A DNA stretch of 64,000 bases from Globisporangium splendens (taxonomy: Eukaryota > Oomycota > Peronosporomycetes > Pythiales > Pythiaceae). This document shows, piece by piece, positions 33,380 to 45,242 of this stretch; the first letter of the stretch is position 1, and every line of letters begins with the position of its first letter. The stretch spans positions 682,001-746,000 of the forward strand of contig VFIW01000003.1 in NCBI GenBank assembly GCA_006386115.1. Direction: 5' to 3'. Under the pieces are notes generated by a model. That model made no database searches. It saw only the letters and a program-made list of their open reading frames with translations, and was not told where the DNA came from. The position numbers and the translations under genes are program-made.

Positions 33380-35608
33380 CTAATCGTGGTTCTTGAGCAC
33401 AGATCGTATCCACTTCTTGAGCGACGTGTGCGTGTTGGACTTGGCGATGAAGATGCTGTCTTCGCTCTGCGTCTTCTCGACGCGCGGGTCCGCAAAGTTG
33501 CCTTGGTGCTGCTGCTGCGGGTGGAGGTGCGGTTCCACTTCGTCCATGGAAAGCACGTTCTCCTTTCCGCGCCGGTTCTCCGAGGAAGACTTCGTGTGGG
33601 TCTTGGCGCCGCGCGACATCAACAGCTTGACGGTGTGGAACTGGCTCATGCGGCTCGCCTTAAGCAGCGGTGTCTCGTCGCCGATCGTCAGTGCGTTCAC
33701 CTGTGCGCCATGGTCCAGAAGACACTCGGCCACCTGCGTGTTGCCGCGCTGGGACGCCAAGTGCAGCGCCGTGCACAAATCACGCGTCACGCCGTCCACT
33801 GGAGCGTGTCCGTGCGTGAGCAGAATCTCGACGCACGCCAAATGGTTTTCCTGTGCGGCGATGTGCAGTGGAGTCTCGTCGTTTGGTCCCATCGAGACAC
33901 ACTTGGCGCCAGCTTCCACGAGTACACTCACGATCAAGCTCTGGCCGCGTGCACACGCAATGTACAGCGCCGTGATGCCCGCGCTGTCGCGCAAGTGCAC
34001 GTCCGCGCCGAGACGTACTAGCAGACTCACGCTCTTCACGTTCTCGTTACGCACAGCGTGGTGCAACAACGTACATGCATTGCCGTCCTTGGTGTCGAGC
34101 AGGATAGAAGCGTTGTACTGCTTTGCCAACGCACGCAGCAGGCGGTAGTCCGCTTGAACAGCAGCGTCGAGCGCACACGCCTGCACTTTCTCACGCGAGG
34201 CTTGGTGTTTACCGTCGCCCAGCAGGATCGACAGCATCTCTGGGTGGTCCTGGGTCACCGCGAGTGACGCGGCTTTGTTCAGACTGTTCGGTTCGATCTC
34301 CTGATGCGTGACTTTGTGAAGGAACTGCGTCGGGATGTCGAACGTCAAGTTGCGCTTTGGGCGGAAGTTGATCAGCAGCCGCACGATCTCGTCGTAGCCG
34401 GAGCTCGCGGCGATCACCAGCGCATCCTCGTCGATCGTGGCGCCGTACTGCAGCAGAAGCTCGACGAGGTCAAGGTTTTTCTGGATGCACGCCATGGCGA
34501 TGCACGAGTAGTGGCGCTTCTTGCCGCCGCGCTTGTTGGGCTGCGCGTGGCGACGCAGCAGTAGCTTGGCGATCTTGATGTGGCCGTTGTCGCACGCGAC
34601 CTGGAGCGGCGTCATGCCGCACGTGCAGCTCGAGTTGACGAGGTTCATGCACTCGTTGCCGTAATAGAAACTCAAGATGTGCTTCACGACGAGGTAGTCG
34701 CCCTTGCGGCACGCGGCGTGGATCGGCGAGAGCATGTTTGAGACCGACTTGGAGTGGTCGTCCGCGTTCGTGTGGTCGTGCTGGCACTCGCTACTGCTGT
34801 GGAACGACACATTCTTCTTCGCCTTCTTCTTGGCCGCGAGCATCATCGCTGAGCTGCTGCTACTGTTGCTGATCGTACTCGTGCTGCTGCAGTTGCTGCT
34901 GGTAGTGGACGCGAAGCCGTCGTCGCTGTCGTCCGAGTTCCTCGCGATCGCGCGCAGCGTCGCCTGGCGACTGAGACCGCGGCTGCTGCCGGAACTGCTT
35001 CCTGTATTACTGTCAAACGCGTTCTCGTAGCTGCTGCCTCCGGTACTCGCCGCGAAAATCACTTGCGCCGTCGACATGAACGACGCGCTCGACGAGCGAC
35101 CCGCTCGCTTGGGACTGTGTGACGGCGAGTCGTCCAGCGTCACTCTCGCGCTACCGCCTGGAGCCGTGCGGAACGTCTTGTCCAAGTTGATTGTGTGCTT
35201 CCCGAACGAAACCTGGGACCGCTGTCGCGCGATCTCTATCCGCTGCGCTGGGTCCAACACCGACTCGAAATCTCTCAGCGACGGCTGCGGCACGCGCTTC
35301 CGTCGGTGGACGCCTGCTTCTGCTAGGTTTCGACTCGCCTTGCTGAGCGACACATCGCGGGTAGATGTCGGCTTGGCGACCGACGCTGTGGTCGCATCCG
35401 CGGCGTTGTAGGCAAACGATCCGTCCTGCGCAAAGGCTCGCATCGTGGGTTGTGCAGCCGTCTTTTTAAACTCTGGTGGAGCGCGGCGGCGACGCGCTTT
35501 GAACCGCTCGTCGTCGTCGACCGGCGGCGCGTGCTGCTTTGCGTCCGGAAGGCCCGTCGCGATCCCGAGCGGCACGGCGGCAACTGCGTGCGTGCTTTCC
35601 ACGACCAT
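33380..35608 (-). CDS. ankyrin-repeat protein
   Basis: Single exon. I prefer ATG 35608 (MVVESTHAV, 742 residues); the frame is open to another ATG at 35707. The first 290 residues are basic and Ser/Thr-rich with low-complexity serine runs, probably disordered. From about residue 300 to 690 come around ten ankyrin repeats with the usual TPLHIAA-type pattern, for instance GMTPLQVACDNGHIKIAKLL, NDETPLHIAAQENHLACVE and CTALHLASQRGNTQVAECL. The C-terminal 50 residues are polar and end in a basic helix (SLKKWIRSVLKNHD). There is no kinase, membrane or protease domain. Ankyrin repeats bind partner proteins, and nothing here shows which. The extended 5' end could be untranslated. Confidence 0.85.
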   Translation of the reverse strand: MVVESTHAVAAVPLGIATGLPDAKQHAPPVDDDERFKARRRRAPPEFKKTAAQPTMRAFAQDGSFAYNAADATTASVAKPTSTRDVSLSKASRNLAEAGVHRRKRVPQPSLRDFESVLDPAQRIEIARQRSQVSFGKHTINLDKTFRTAPGGSARVTLDDSPSHSPKRAGRSSSASFMSTAQVIFAASTGGSSYENAFDSNTGSSSGSSRGLSRQATLRAIARNSDDSDDGFASTTSSNCSSTSTISNSSSSSAMMLAAKKKAKKNVSFHSSSECQHDHTNADDHSKSVSNMLSPIHAACRKGDYLVVKHILSFYYGNECMNLVNSSCTCGMTPLQVACDNGHIKIAKLLLRRHAQPNKRGGKKRHYSCIAMACIQKNLDLVELLLQYGATIDEDALVIAASSGYDEIVRLLINFRPKRNLTFDIPTQFLHKVTHQEIEPNSLNKAASLAVTQDHPEMLSILLGDGKHQASREKVQACALDAAVQADYRLLRALAKQYNASILLDTKDGNACTLLHHAVRNENVKSVSLLVRLGADVHLRDSAGITALYIACARGQSLIVSVLVEAGAKCVSMGPNDETPLHIAAQENHLACVEILLTHGHAPVDGVTRDLCTALHLASQRGNTQVAECLLDHGAQVNALTIGDETPLLKASRMSQFHTVKLLMSRGAKTHTKSSSENRRGKENVLSMDEVEPHLHPQQQHQGNFADPRVEKTQSEDSIFIAKSNTHTSLKKWIRSVLKNHD

Positions 35609-35883
35609 TCGCCAACTGGCCTCTCTTCTTCCAATGTGAGTGTGTGGATCTGGGCTGCGGCTCTTTCTGCGACCAAGCGCGTGGAAAATGGGGTCAGTGG
35701 GGATCAACGAAGTGCAGGCGGCCCCCTCCGTTTGTATGGGAGTTTGTATGAAGAGCTCCCCCCACAGAAAGGCCGCACGCAGTCAAGATAGTGCCAACTG
35801 AAAAGAGGAGGAGGAGTGTGGCGTGCAGAAAACAACCACTCTGGACTGAACAGTTCTGAAGCCAAAAGACTGGTCTAATAAAA

Positions 35884-35926
<43 letters not shown>

Positions 35927-37110
35927 TGTTGGCGATAACACCTAGCCCTTTGCTGATACAAAACTCAAGTGCAGGGGAAACAAATCGAACACGAATGGAA
36001 AAATTACAGCTGAAATTCCTGCTTTGCACTGAAAAATAACCTGCTTCCTGCCAATCAGCACTGCGTCAGCAATGTGGCTCTCAGCAAACGAAGAATAAAA
36101 AAAACAGAAAAGCTGTGGGTTCAGGTTCCACAAAAAGCAACAGCTTACAGCTCACACACTCGTCAGGCTTCTTCCACCGTTTGCTTGTATTTCTGCCGCC
36201 GAGCTCTGGACAGCAAGCGCCTGCCTGTGCTTGGGATGGAGCATTGACCGAGTGTTCGTTAGCTGTCTGTCCAGTTAACCCGAACGAAAATCCAAGTGCG
36301 AGAAGCTCTCTTGCCACGTCCGCCACGCTTTCCACGAACTCGCCGCGCACAAATGCAAATTTATCGCAAACCAGCAGGTTTCGAGGTTGCAGTGGAAGAG
36401 AGTGGCTGACTGGAGCCAATTGATGGATCTTTTATGCAGTTTTGTTGTCTTGCAGAGAACCAAAGTGGTCAGCAAAAGTCGGTGGTCGGTTCGGCTCAGT
36501 TGTGTTTTTTATTGCGGTTCAGCCAAACTCAGAAACAGCGGCGACGCGCCACTCTGATGTTACGTGCAGTTTTTCGATCCTGTGCACCCTGCTGAGCACA
36601 CACACGCGCGCACACACACCGCACCAACAGTGAGAACAAGCTTCATCCACCCTTCTCCCTCCAAAAAAGTCACCTTGGATACGTACAAAATATCGAAGCG
36701 AACTCCTCGCAGCCTACAATTTGCAGACGCCACCGTAAGCCTCCTTCATATGATGTATTCTCTAATATCATTCAAACATATATTCCATTGTGCTCACTCT
36801 TCGTATCTCTGGTATCTCTTAAATGAATGATGTCTGCGAATTAATATAATCTGCTAAACTTGCTGGACTGCATCGCTCGTCCTTCAGCCCTCCCACACTG
36901 CACGCACTGGCGCATCTGTCAGAGAGCGCAGCGTCCTGGACTGACAACCGGATTGAGCCTGACAGACTGACTGACGGACAACGCAGCGCGTGACGATGGT
37001 GGCACTCGCGCAATGCGCGGGACGCGCCAAGTGTCAAGAGGGATCCGCTGCGAAATAATACCCATCTGCAGTTTCGACTTGACCTTTTCTGTCGGATCAC
37101 TCGCTGCATA
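35609..37110. other. 1.5 kb without a supported gene
   Basis: Contains the (GA)n tract listed separately and a CACACGCGCG stretch near 36600. A minus-strand frame at 36081-36419 has 112 codons but lacks a convincing composition and was not accepted. Confidence 0.35.
35887..35926. repeat. (GA)n microsatellite with one interruption
   Basis: About 40 bp of AG/GA dinucleotides with one AAA interruption near 35914-35917, about 280 bp upstream of the ankyrin gene start. Confidence 0.95.
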
Positions 37111-37470
37111 ATGTTGATGACGGCCGAAGATCCGTCCTACAACAACAGCGGGCGTGTCGTCCGTTGGGACTCGGGGGGTATGTATCCGCCTGCTCCACCA
37201 TAAGTTGGTCGCTCCACTGGCCTCAACTCGCCCCCGCGATTTCCAGTCGACGATTTGATCTTGTGTGTGTCACATGCAGCAGAAAATGCGAGTGTATCCA
37301 AGATATCATCTCTGCAACAATGTGTCGGATACATACCCCAGAGTGTGTCAAACGTCTGCAACACGCATAAACAGAACCAGGCGGCGCAAAGGAGAAAACC
37401 AGCGCTTCAAAGATGCGACCTGACAGATCCTGTAGCTCTCCTCGGAGGAGTCCTCCCTCGCCGCCACTGA
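37111..37470 (+). CDS. candidate two-exon small gene
   Basis: ATG 37111 opens MLMTAEDPSYNNSGRVVRWD, which reaches a GTATGT donor at 37178. An ATTTCCAG acceptor ends at 37246. The 69-bp intron has the size and signals of others in this window, and the joined 96-codon frame stays open to TGA 37468-37470. The second exon (VDDLILCVSHAAENASV onward) is cysteine-containing and basic towards the end. No family, leader or membrane segment is recognised. The open minus-strand frame over the same DNA is an alternative that I find less likely. Evidence is only splice signals and phase. Confidence 0.3.
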
Positions 37471-39145
37471 ACCGATGTGCATGGAGAGAACGAGAACTAC
37501 AACTGTAGTCGTCTATGTCCCCATTGTGTGGTCGTCTCGGATTGTGATTTTTGATCTCGCATCCATCCCCTGCGAGTTGAGTTGAAATGCGTGAGAGGTG
37601 CGACCGTACAAGCAAAATCCGCGCATGTCCTACTTGCCAACAAGCAAGCCTGACAGTCCCCTTGCTTTGTCGCAACAAGTCAAGAGCGAGTGCTCTCTGC
37701 AGGGATCTTGCAAGTTCAGAGAAATGATTGGTGCAAGTGCATGAAAAAAATCACACACGACAACAAAAACATGTCGAACACCGTGCGTGGATCTGCGCAA
37801 TGTCGGGGGGCTGCCTCGCCGATCTCCGCAACCCCTGCCTGCCTCTTTCAAACGAAATTTCTGGCCCAGCGTTATAGAAATCAGGTGGCGGCTGCAGGCA
37901 AACGTTTTTGCGTTTGAACTTGACTGAAAATGTACCAACAGTTGTTTCTGTCCGTCGGCTCGACACTTTTAGGAGCGCACACACAGAGATTTCTCGACGC
38001 GTTGTCTGCAAGCCGCAAAGCCTAGAACAAAGTAAACCATATGGACATCGCTTGCATCGCTGACAAGGTTCGAAAGGAGAATCAAGTGAGGGAACACAAT
38101 TGTCGTCGGATCTCTCTGAACCCCCGCTCTCTTGACAAGGCAAAAGCGCACCACTGGAGTGCAATGACCTTTTGTCAAGTCATGTGAGGGCCGGGTTTGC
38201 CCTATCGAAGTGTTGCGTTCGTGTTTTTACATGTAGGGAAAGGAGAAAACACACACACACACACACACGTAGCGAAAACCAAAGAAAAAAATGAAGCTTT
38301 GGTGCTGATTATCACCCGCGCAGGGAGCATAGGATACATACGTCAGCGGAAAAGAAACTTGACGCAATGTTGGGTCTTGATCGCAGCAGAGAAATGACGT
38401 CCATTTGCAAGTGTCGCAACAATCCATAATCGCGAAAACCTTATGTTGCAATTACCACAATGTGGTCAGCATATCAGTTTCCACAGGTCATCATAAATTA
38501 CCGAAATTAAAAGTGATACCTTATGTCAGTACACGACATAAACAGTGCAGAGACCAGGTACTTCAAGGGAGAGTGCTCAATCACACTATCTGCTTCGTTT
38601 CAGCGGATCTTTCCACGCGAATCTTCAGATCTTCTTGACTGGAAGAAGAACTCAATGGTCCATGCATGACCCCTAGCGCCATAGGCTCACTCGGTGCGGT
38701 TTGCTGGAGATCTCGAGATCTTCTGCTGAAGCCATGTGACAAAGATTGGTGTCCTGACCTGATCCAGGCTCAGTGGAACCTCAAGATCGAGCCACTGAAT
38801 GGAATTGACGATGGACGCCTAGTAGATACAGCTGCACAAAAAAGCAAAAGGAAAGCGAGTCTTTTCGGTGGAATGCATGGGTTGTCTCTGTATCCATTCG
38901 TCTCCGCACTATCATTCCTCCTGAGGCGACGCCGAGTCTTGTCGTCGACGGCTGCGCACAACCAGCCAACAACAGCAAAAACGCACCCATGCGCCGGTTT
39001 CGCGTAATCCAACAAGCAGCAATCCAACAAATGCAGGCGCACACAAAAGCAAGGACAGGTCAGTTGCATGGCGACGATCGTACCCCAAAAGAGCCCAGCA
39101 TAATCGCCACATGGCTACATTTTTTCTATGAGACTGGATTGCACA
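37471..39145. other. 1.7 kb without a supported gene
   Basis: Holds a (CA)n tract at 38249-38268 and a plus-strand frame at 38666-39007 with no credible start context or domain. Nothing else was recognised. No kinesin N-terminal half is found here, on either strand. Confidence 0.35.
38249..38268. repeat. (CA)10 microsatellite
   Basis: Uninterrupted CA dinucleotides in the gene-poor stretch. Confidence 0.9.
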
Positions 39146-42100
39146 TTACCTGGCAGTGGGCGGTCTCTTGCTGGACGCTTTCTTGCTGCTGCTTTTCTCT
39201 CTGGTCTTGTCTGCATTGTCGCCAGTCGACGCAGCTGCAGTCTCTGAGCTCGGTTTCTTGCTCGAAGCGCTGCTACTCGCACTGGCACCTAAGCTGCTTG
39301 AGCTCGCTGTGCTGGTGCTACTCGTTGAGCTCCTCTCCACCGTAGAAGACGAAGAAGAAGAAGAAGCCTTTTCTTTCGACGCCGCGAGCAAATTGCTCGA
39401 TGGTGACACCTCGACTTCGTTCGCACCTACGCGCTCGAGCCAGTAGTTCATGCCCACGCCGCCACCACCGCCGTACTCAAAGTCCTTCGTCCGGCGCTCG
39501 GGCATCTCCATGTCGAGGATCACAACGTTGTCGGCGCGCCAGCGCATGTTCATTGAATCGATGAGCTTGTTTCGGCGTCCGTACTCACTCTCAATGCGTC
39601 TCGTTCCGCGGCGCGAGACCGGTCGCTTTGGACGCAGGCTGCTCGGTTTCGTCTCGAGCCGATCCACCTTCCACTCGTCGACCTCTGGATCGTACTTGGC
39701 GCGCCTCTCGATCGCGACGGCTTCGTCAAACGGCACGAAATGGCTCAGCAGCAAGTGCTTCATCTTGAGTTGGCGCGTGAGCTCACAGATCGTGTCGAGC
39801 ATGTCCTCTTTCTCGGCCTGGAACTCGGCTTTCAGGTCCTCCACTTCGGTGCTCGCAGCCTTGTGCTTGGCCCAGAGCTTCTTGAGCTTGCGAGTCTTGT
39901 CGTCGACTTCGTCCTGGAGCGTCGCAAATTGCTCTTCGAGCAGCATGTTCGAGTCTTCTTTCTCCGCGAGTTCGCGCGCCAGCAGCATCTCTTGGCGCTT
40001 TTGCTCTTCGATTTTGGCCTGCGCCTCGCGCAACTCACGCTCTTGTTTGGCTGCTTTGTCGATCACTTTGCCGCCCGAGATGAGTTTTTTCTCCATTTCC
40101 TGTAAATGGCTGAGCATTTCGTCCTTTTGGTGCGCCATCTCGGCTTTCTGCTGCGCCTTGAACGCCAACTCTTTCTCGAGCTTCTCGCGCTCTTCCTCGG
40201 TCCGTGATTGCTCTGCGAGAAGCGCCTTCATCTCAGCCTGAGCCTTCTGCTTGAGCTCCATCTTTTCACGGCGCGCGTCTTCTTTGAGTTTCTTGAGAAG
40301 CTCTTCGCTCACACCCTCACGCTTCACGACCGTTTTCTCGACAATCCGCTCGATGATTTGCGGACCCGTGCCACCCTTTTCGCCACTTCCACCATTTCCG
40401 AATCCACCGCTGCCTGCACTTCCGCCCATCGCCATGCTCTTCTCCTGCGCGACGAGCGCTTCTCGGAGCTCTCTGATCTTCTCCTGGTACTCTCGGATCT
40501 TGGCGTCTTTCGGATCTTCGTTGATCTTGGGTTTGTTCTTGATGTTCTTGGCGCGGTTCGCGTACCGCAGCGTCGACAATGTCTCGTTGTAGTTGTAGTC
40601 GGCGGGTCCACAGTTCGCGATCATCACGGTTTTCGCATTCCCACCGAGCGAATCCTGGAGCAACCGCGTGAGTTTCGAGTCGCGGTACGGGATGTGCTGC
40701 GATTTGCCGTCCACGAGCGCCGAGATGACGTTTCCCAGCGCTGAGAGCGACAGGTTGATCTTCGTGGCTTCTTTCATGCGGTCCCCCGTGGCTCCAGTCT
40801 TGGATTGCCGCTCACTACCGGCCAGATCGACGAGGTTGAGTTTGTCCACGCAGATATGCTGCTTGCCATCGACGCCCACAGCGTTTGAGCACGCTTCGAC
40901 CGTGATCGTGAACATCGAGTGAGACCGCGACGATGTCTGGTTCATGAGTGTGGCCGCAAGCTCCGAAGCAACCACATCGGACACCACATCGGCGACCGCC
41001 GTCGCCACGTCCGCGTTCACCGCAGGCTCCAGCGAGTCCGCCAACGGTGCTCCTGCCTCTCGCTCGCTTTCAACCGCCGCCTCCAGTGCTGTCACTGGCT
41101 CGTCTGCTGTTGCTTCTGCTTCTGTTGCTGCTTCTGTTGCTGCTGCCTCTTCTGCTACAGGCGACACGACTTCGACTCGTTCTTCATCAGTCACTGCCGC
41201 CGCTGCTGGTTCATCCACGGCCGACGACACGCTCACCACGTCCGACATATTACTCTCGTGATCAATGTGGGATCCTTGAGCGTTGGATTTCAAGTGGATT
41301 GCGACAAATTTTTGAATTGTGTCAGAGATGACATCGTCCACCTTGGCAGACACGTCTCTGGACAGAATCACCTCTAGAATGGCTTGATTCGTGTCACTTC
41401 GTGCCAGGCGTTGATCACTATCCGGTTGGTCCAACTGAACGAACTGCTCGTTCCTGGACAACACTTGAAAATCATCATTTGGCTCTGCGTTCACATCGAA
41501 TGCCTCTCCGCACTCAGCATGAGTGTTAGATTCGTGAGCAATTTCATTCTCAGCTTCGTCTAGGAATATCGGAGGCACCGATTCGTCTGCTGCATCAAAC
41601 CAGGGATCTTCGCATGCTGAGCGCGAAACTTCCATGTCTGGTGTTTGCTCATCTGCGGATGGAGTTTTATCATCACAATTTTCGTCGTCTGAGTTGCTTG
41701 AACCAGGTTTTATACTCACGATATTGTCCAAAGGCAAATCACTCGCAGGAGCATCGTCGATGGTTTCGCATAAGGCTTCTGCCATGGACAAGAGGTCTTC
41801 CATAACAGCCGCCACCTCTCGAGTCGTAAGTAACTCTTGCTCAAGCAGCTCAGCAGCCTTTTTAGAGCAAACTCTTCTTGCATGCGCTCCACGAAAGACA
41901 CGATTGATGGTACCTGCAGCCACGATCGTCTTTTTCATTGCGTTCTCATTGATCCGCCTTCGCACGTGGGACTGAATAGCGATCGCTGATGCCTGCTGAT
42001 TCGCCATGCATGCTCTGGTCAAAAGCCCGCGCATGACTGCTTGAATCAAAACTGCTTTTGCTTTCTTCAAAGCCAATTTCTTCCGCGAGTTTTTCCCTCT

Positions 42101-44516
42101 CCATGACCTCTGGATTTGGACCAGTGAGTAAAAACGTTTTGCGTATTGCCGTCGAGCCAGGGAGCCACGCCAAATTGCCTGTATTCGCTTTGCCGCTTCT
42201 AGAGCATGGTTGTATTTGGTCTTCTCACGATGCATTCGGACAACGCTTTGTATACGAATGGACGCTTGCAACTGCTTTTGATAAGCGCGATGGTTTGCGA
42301 GCGCAAATCTCCATCGTTTCTAACACATACAACACACGACGAGTCAGCACGAGTGTTCGCCTATCCATGTCGTCAAATGCTTCAGAGTACTTGGACGAAC
42401 CTGTATCCGCGATGCTGCCTTCTTTCGTGCGACAAATATCCGTGCTTCGGCCAGAACATGCTCTTTATACGGATTGTATTTCGAGCCCAGAGCATGTGCG
42501 TATCCTTCTTCTGGCATCGGGAGTATATGAGATGTCCGTGTCGCTCCTGGCGACAGGGAGCGACCGATTAAGCTAGTTGGCATTCCAGAGGTAGTCATGG
42601 GACGCTTTGCGGCTCTCTTCCTCGGTGATTCGCGCAATCCAATTGCAGCTGTCTCCGGTGCTGCTGGTCTTGATGCTGGACGTTGAGGGCTAATGTCCTG
42701 GAGTGGTTGCTGCAAGCTATCGGCTGAGGTTCGCTGGACCTGCTGCACTCGGGGACTTCTATTGCCTGTAATACTTTCCCCAATATTCTTCGGTGATTTT
42801 GGTGGAAGTGGTTTCTGTATGACAACGCCATCTGTATTCATGAATGAACGTGGGGGACTTGGACGGTTGATGATCGGCGCGACTTCGTTGCCTTTGAATA
42901 AAAAGTTCTGGCGCATAACCTTGTACGTATCCAGGATTCGGAGTATGACAGGGTGGTTTTGCGGAAGACAGTTGACACCAACTTCCATCGCACTGGCGAG
43001 GGCATCGCGGGACTGGTCTGGCATGTGCAGATTGGCCCATTCAATTGCCATATTATGCAACACTGCTGCCTTCAACACATTGAACGTCTCTGAAGCTTGC
43101 AGATCTTCAGCTGTTGGAGCTGATGGCCTTGATTGGAGTGGCCGTTGGGCTTCGGCAAGGTTCAAACACTCGGTGTACATCAATCCCGAGTTACTCGGAT
43201 CATTCAGCAATCCATGGAGACACGCTTTCAGGAAGTACGAGATTGGCAGACGATCGCGGACTAACAGCTTCTCGTTGATCCGAACAGCCTTTTCTGCAGC
43301 CTGGAGTGCAGCTTGGTATTTCTTTTGCTTCTTGTAATGGTTTGCGATGTTTTGGTACACTGCTGCGCGCTGTACGTATTCCTTGCAATAGTGAAGACCA
43401 TCTCGGTCTGTCAGTTCTTCTGCTTTTTTCAAGAGCTAGATCATCAGAAAGCATGTGAGAAAATGCGCGAGATAGGCGACATCGCAGCACACAACACAGG
43501 ACACACAAAGAACAAACGGATACCCTACCAGAAACGGTGTGCTGTCGGTTTGACCCTCCGACTTGCGCGCACCAAGTATACACAGTGCGACCAGCTGCAC
43601 ACATCGAATGTCGTAATCAACTCGCAGCCACTTGATCTCTTCGACTGTCACATCTTGCGCTTCCGATCGTTTCTGAATGCAACGATTCTGCGTAGTTCAC
43701 AATAACACAAGACACGCGAGTTTGGTATCAACATCATAGTTTTGCTACAAATCGATCAGTGACTGCTTCCTTCAGTAAAGACAACTCACCAGCATTTTAC
43801 TGGACTGCTCGTACGTATGGACTGCATCCGTGAAGCGCCCATTCTTCTCGAGTTGTACGGACAGCGTATCCGTTCGCTTGATCTTCGCGAGTACATCTTG
43901 ACCAAATCGGGACATCTACGACAGACCAGCAGCGATGTTAGCACTCGCTCTTGCAAGTCGTGATATATAACGTAAAATGCAAGACAGGTAGAGCCGAAAA
44001 CATCAAGACAGTACCGTGATATACGAGTAGTGCATCCCGTCTAGCATCGGAGGCCGCACTATCTGCTGGTCACCTACAAGGTTTATAAGCCAAACATATA
44101 CCATTGTCAATAACACAATTTGACGCCTTGAGGAACGTCCAATGTGAACCCGTTTGGTGACTGTACCTTCGTCTGGCGCCAACCAAATGCGTCGCAGTTT
44201 CTTCTGGTCGCGCAAATCCAACGTCCTGCTCCACAATTTCGCACGCATATCAGGTTTCATGCAAACACCCCAAACCCAGCGCGCACTCCGTAAGTAAAGA
44301 AAACGCTCACACATACCGTCTGGTCTGCCCCGCTGCATGGTTGAACGAGCTGAGCAGCGGCTTTGGCACGGACACGACGGGCGTTCCATTGGGGGCACGC
44401 GGGGTCAGACTTCGATCTTCCGGGAGCACATCCGGCAATATGCGCGACAGCGGCGATGCTGCGTGGCGGTTCTCATACTGACCACTGCTCGGCTTTTCTT
44501 TCAAACGCCGTCTCAT
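39146..44516 (-). CDS. TPR and IQ-motif protein fused in frame to the rear half of a kinesin-2
   Basis: Seven exons: 44516-44317, 44225-44167, 44073-44015, 43915-43790, 43672-43529, 43435-42401 and 42319-39146. Introns are 91, 93, 99, 117, 93 and 81 bp, all in phase, giving 1,598 residues. The first 300 hold TPR-like helices (AVYQNIANHYKKQKKYQAAL). From about residue 535 come some seven IQ motifs (RIQAIWRGSLARR, VQIQRSWRGK), then an acidic region and an Ala/Glu-rich stretch. Near 40950 the sequence becomes a kinesin motor that starts only at switch I (MNQTSSRSHSMFTI). Switch II DLAGSE, SALGNVISALVDG, YRDSKLTRLLQDSLGG and the neck linker to NKPKINEDPKDAK, a long coiled coil and a Gly/Ser tail follow, as in KIF3/FLA10. 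No P-loop GxxxxGKT exists anywhere in the 1,598 residues, so ATP-driven motility is not expected. Confidence 0.8.
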
Positions 44517-45242
44517 TATTCGCTTTGCTTCTAGTGTGCTTCACTGCCCTTTCCTTCGAGTCGCCTCTCGATCGCCTCTTCACGTACGTGGCTCTGTGAG
44601 TCTCTCCCTTGTCCTTGATGAAGACGGGGTCTCCTATAATCTCTTGGAGAGAGGTACTGCGGCAGATCTGTTTGTTGGACGCTGTGCTGCTCTTTGGCGG
44701 CGTCATGAGGTCGTTTTCTGCTTCTCAACCGCGCAAGAAATGGCAAACGCAAAAGCGACTCGCTGCTGTTCTCTTGTGCCCTGAGCGGCGTTTCCGATAC
44801 TGGTGCGTCGCATCGCCGCGATCAATTCCGCCCCGGCCCGTACCGTTTCACGCCGACGACTCGTCCGTTTCCGTTGGCTTCTACTTGCATCCGATGACTG
44901 CGCCGCTGCATCATGTCGCCGTTTCAACCAAGGGAAATCCTACACTTTCGAGGCACTTGACAGCTCACTTTAGTGACTATTAAGTGAAAGCACAGCGATT
45001 TCATTGGCGAAAAAGATGTATATATTTTGATTGGTTAAAATGAGTTGATGGGTTCATGAATTGAGATTGACCTAGAAAATTGCAGACTATGAGTGATGGT
45101 CTGTACCCATTTCACTCACTAAATGAGATCGAGACCAGTGAATAAGAAGATCAGCGCAACGTGCTGCCATGCTGTAAAGAGAAAAAATAGAGAATAATCA
45201 TAATGAGGTCCGACTGCGCCGTTTCGATAAAGAATAAAGAAG
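44517..45242. other. start region of the TPR gene and 3' flank of lipin
   Basis: A minus-strand frame at 44473-44706 (77 codons, Lys/Arg/Ser-rich) overlaps the TPR gene start in another frame and could be a 5' exon, but no splice junction fits. AT-rich spacer from 44985 on. Confidence 0.3.

Noticed and set aside
36081..36419. 112-codon minus-strand frame as a small gene
   Set aside because: Ends in a hydrophobic run from A/T-rich DNA, lacks supporting splice or start context and resembles nothing.
38666..39007. Plus-strand frame as a candidate gene or transposon fragment
   Set aside because: No domain, the frame is interrupted upstream, and codon use differs from the accepted genes.
44473..44706. 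Lys/Arg-rich minus frame as a 5' exon of the TPR gene
   Set aside because: No donor/acceptor pair joins it in phase to the exon starting at 44516; kept only as a remark.
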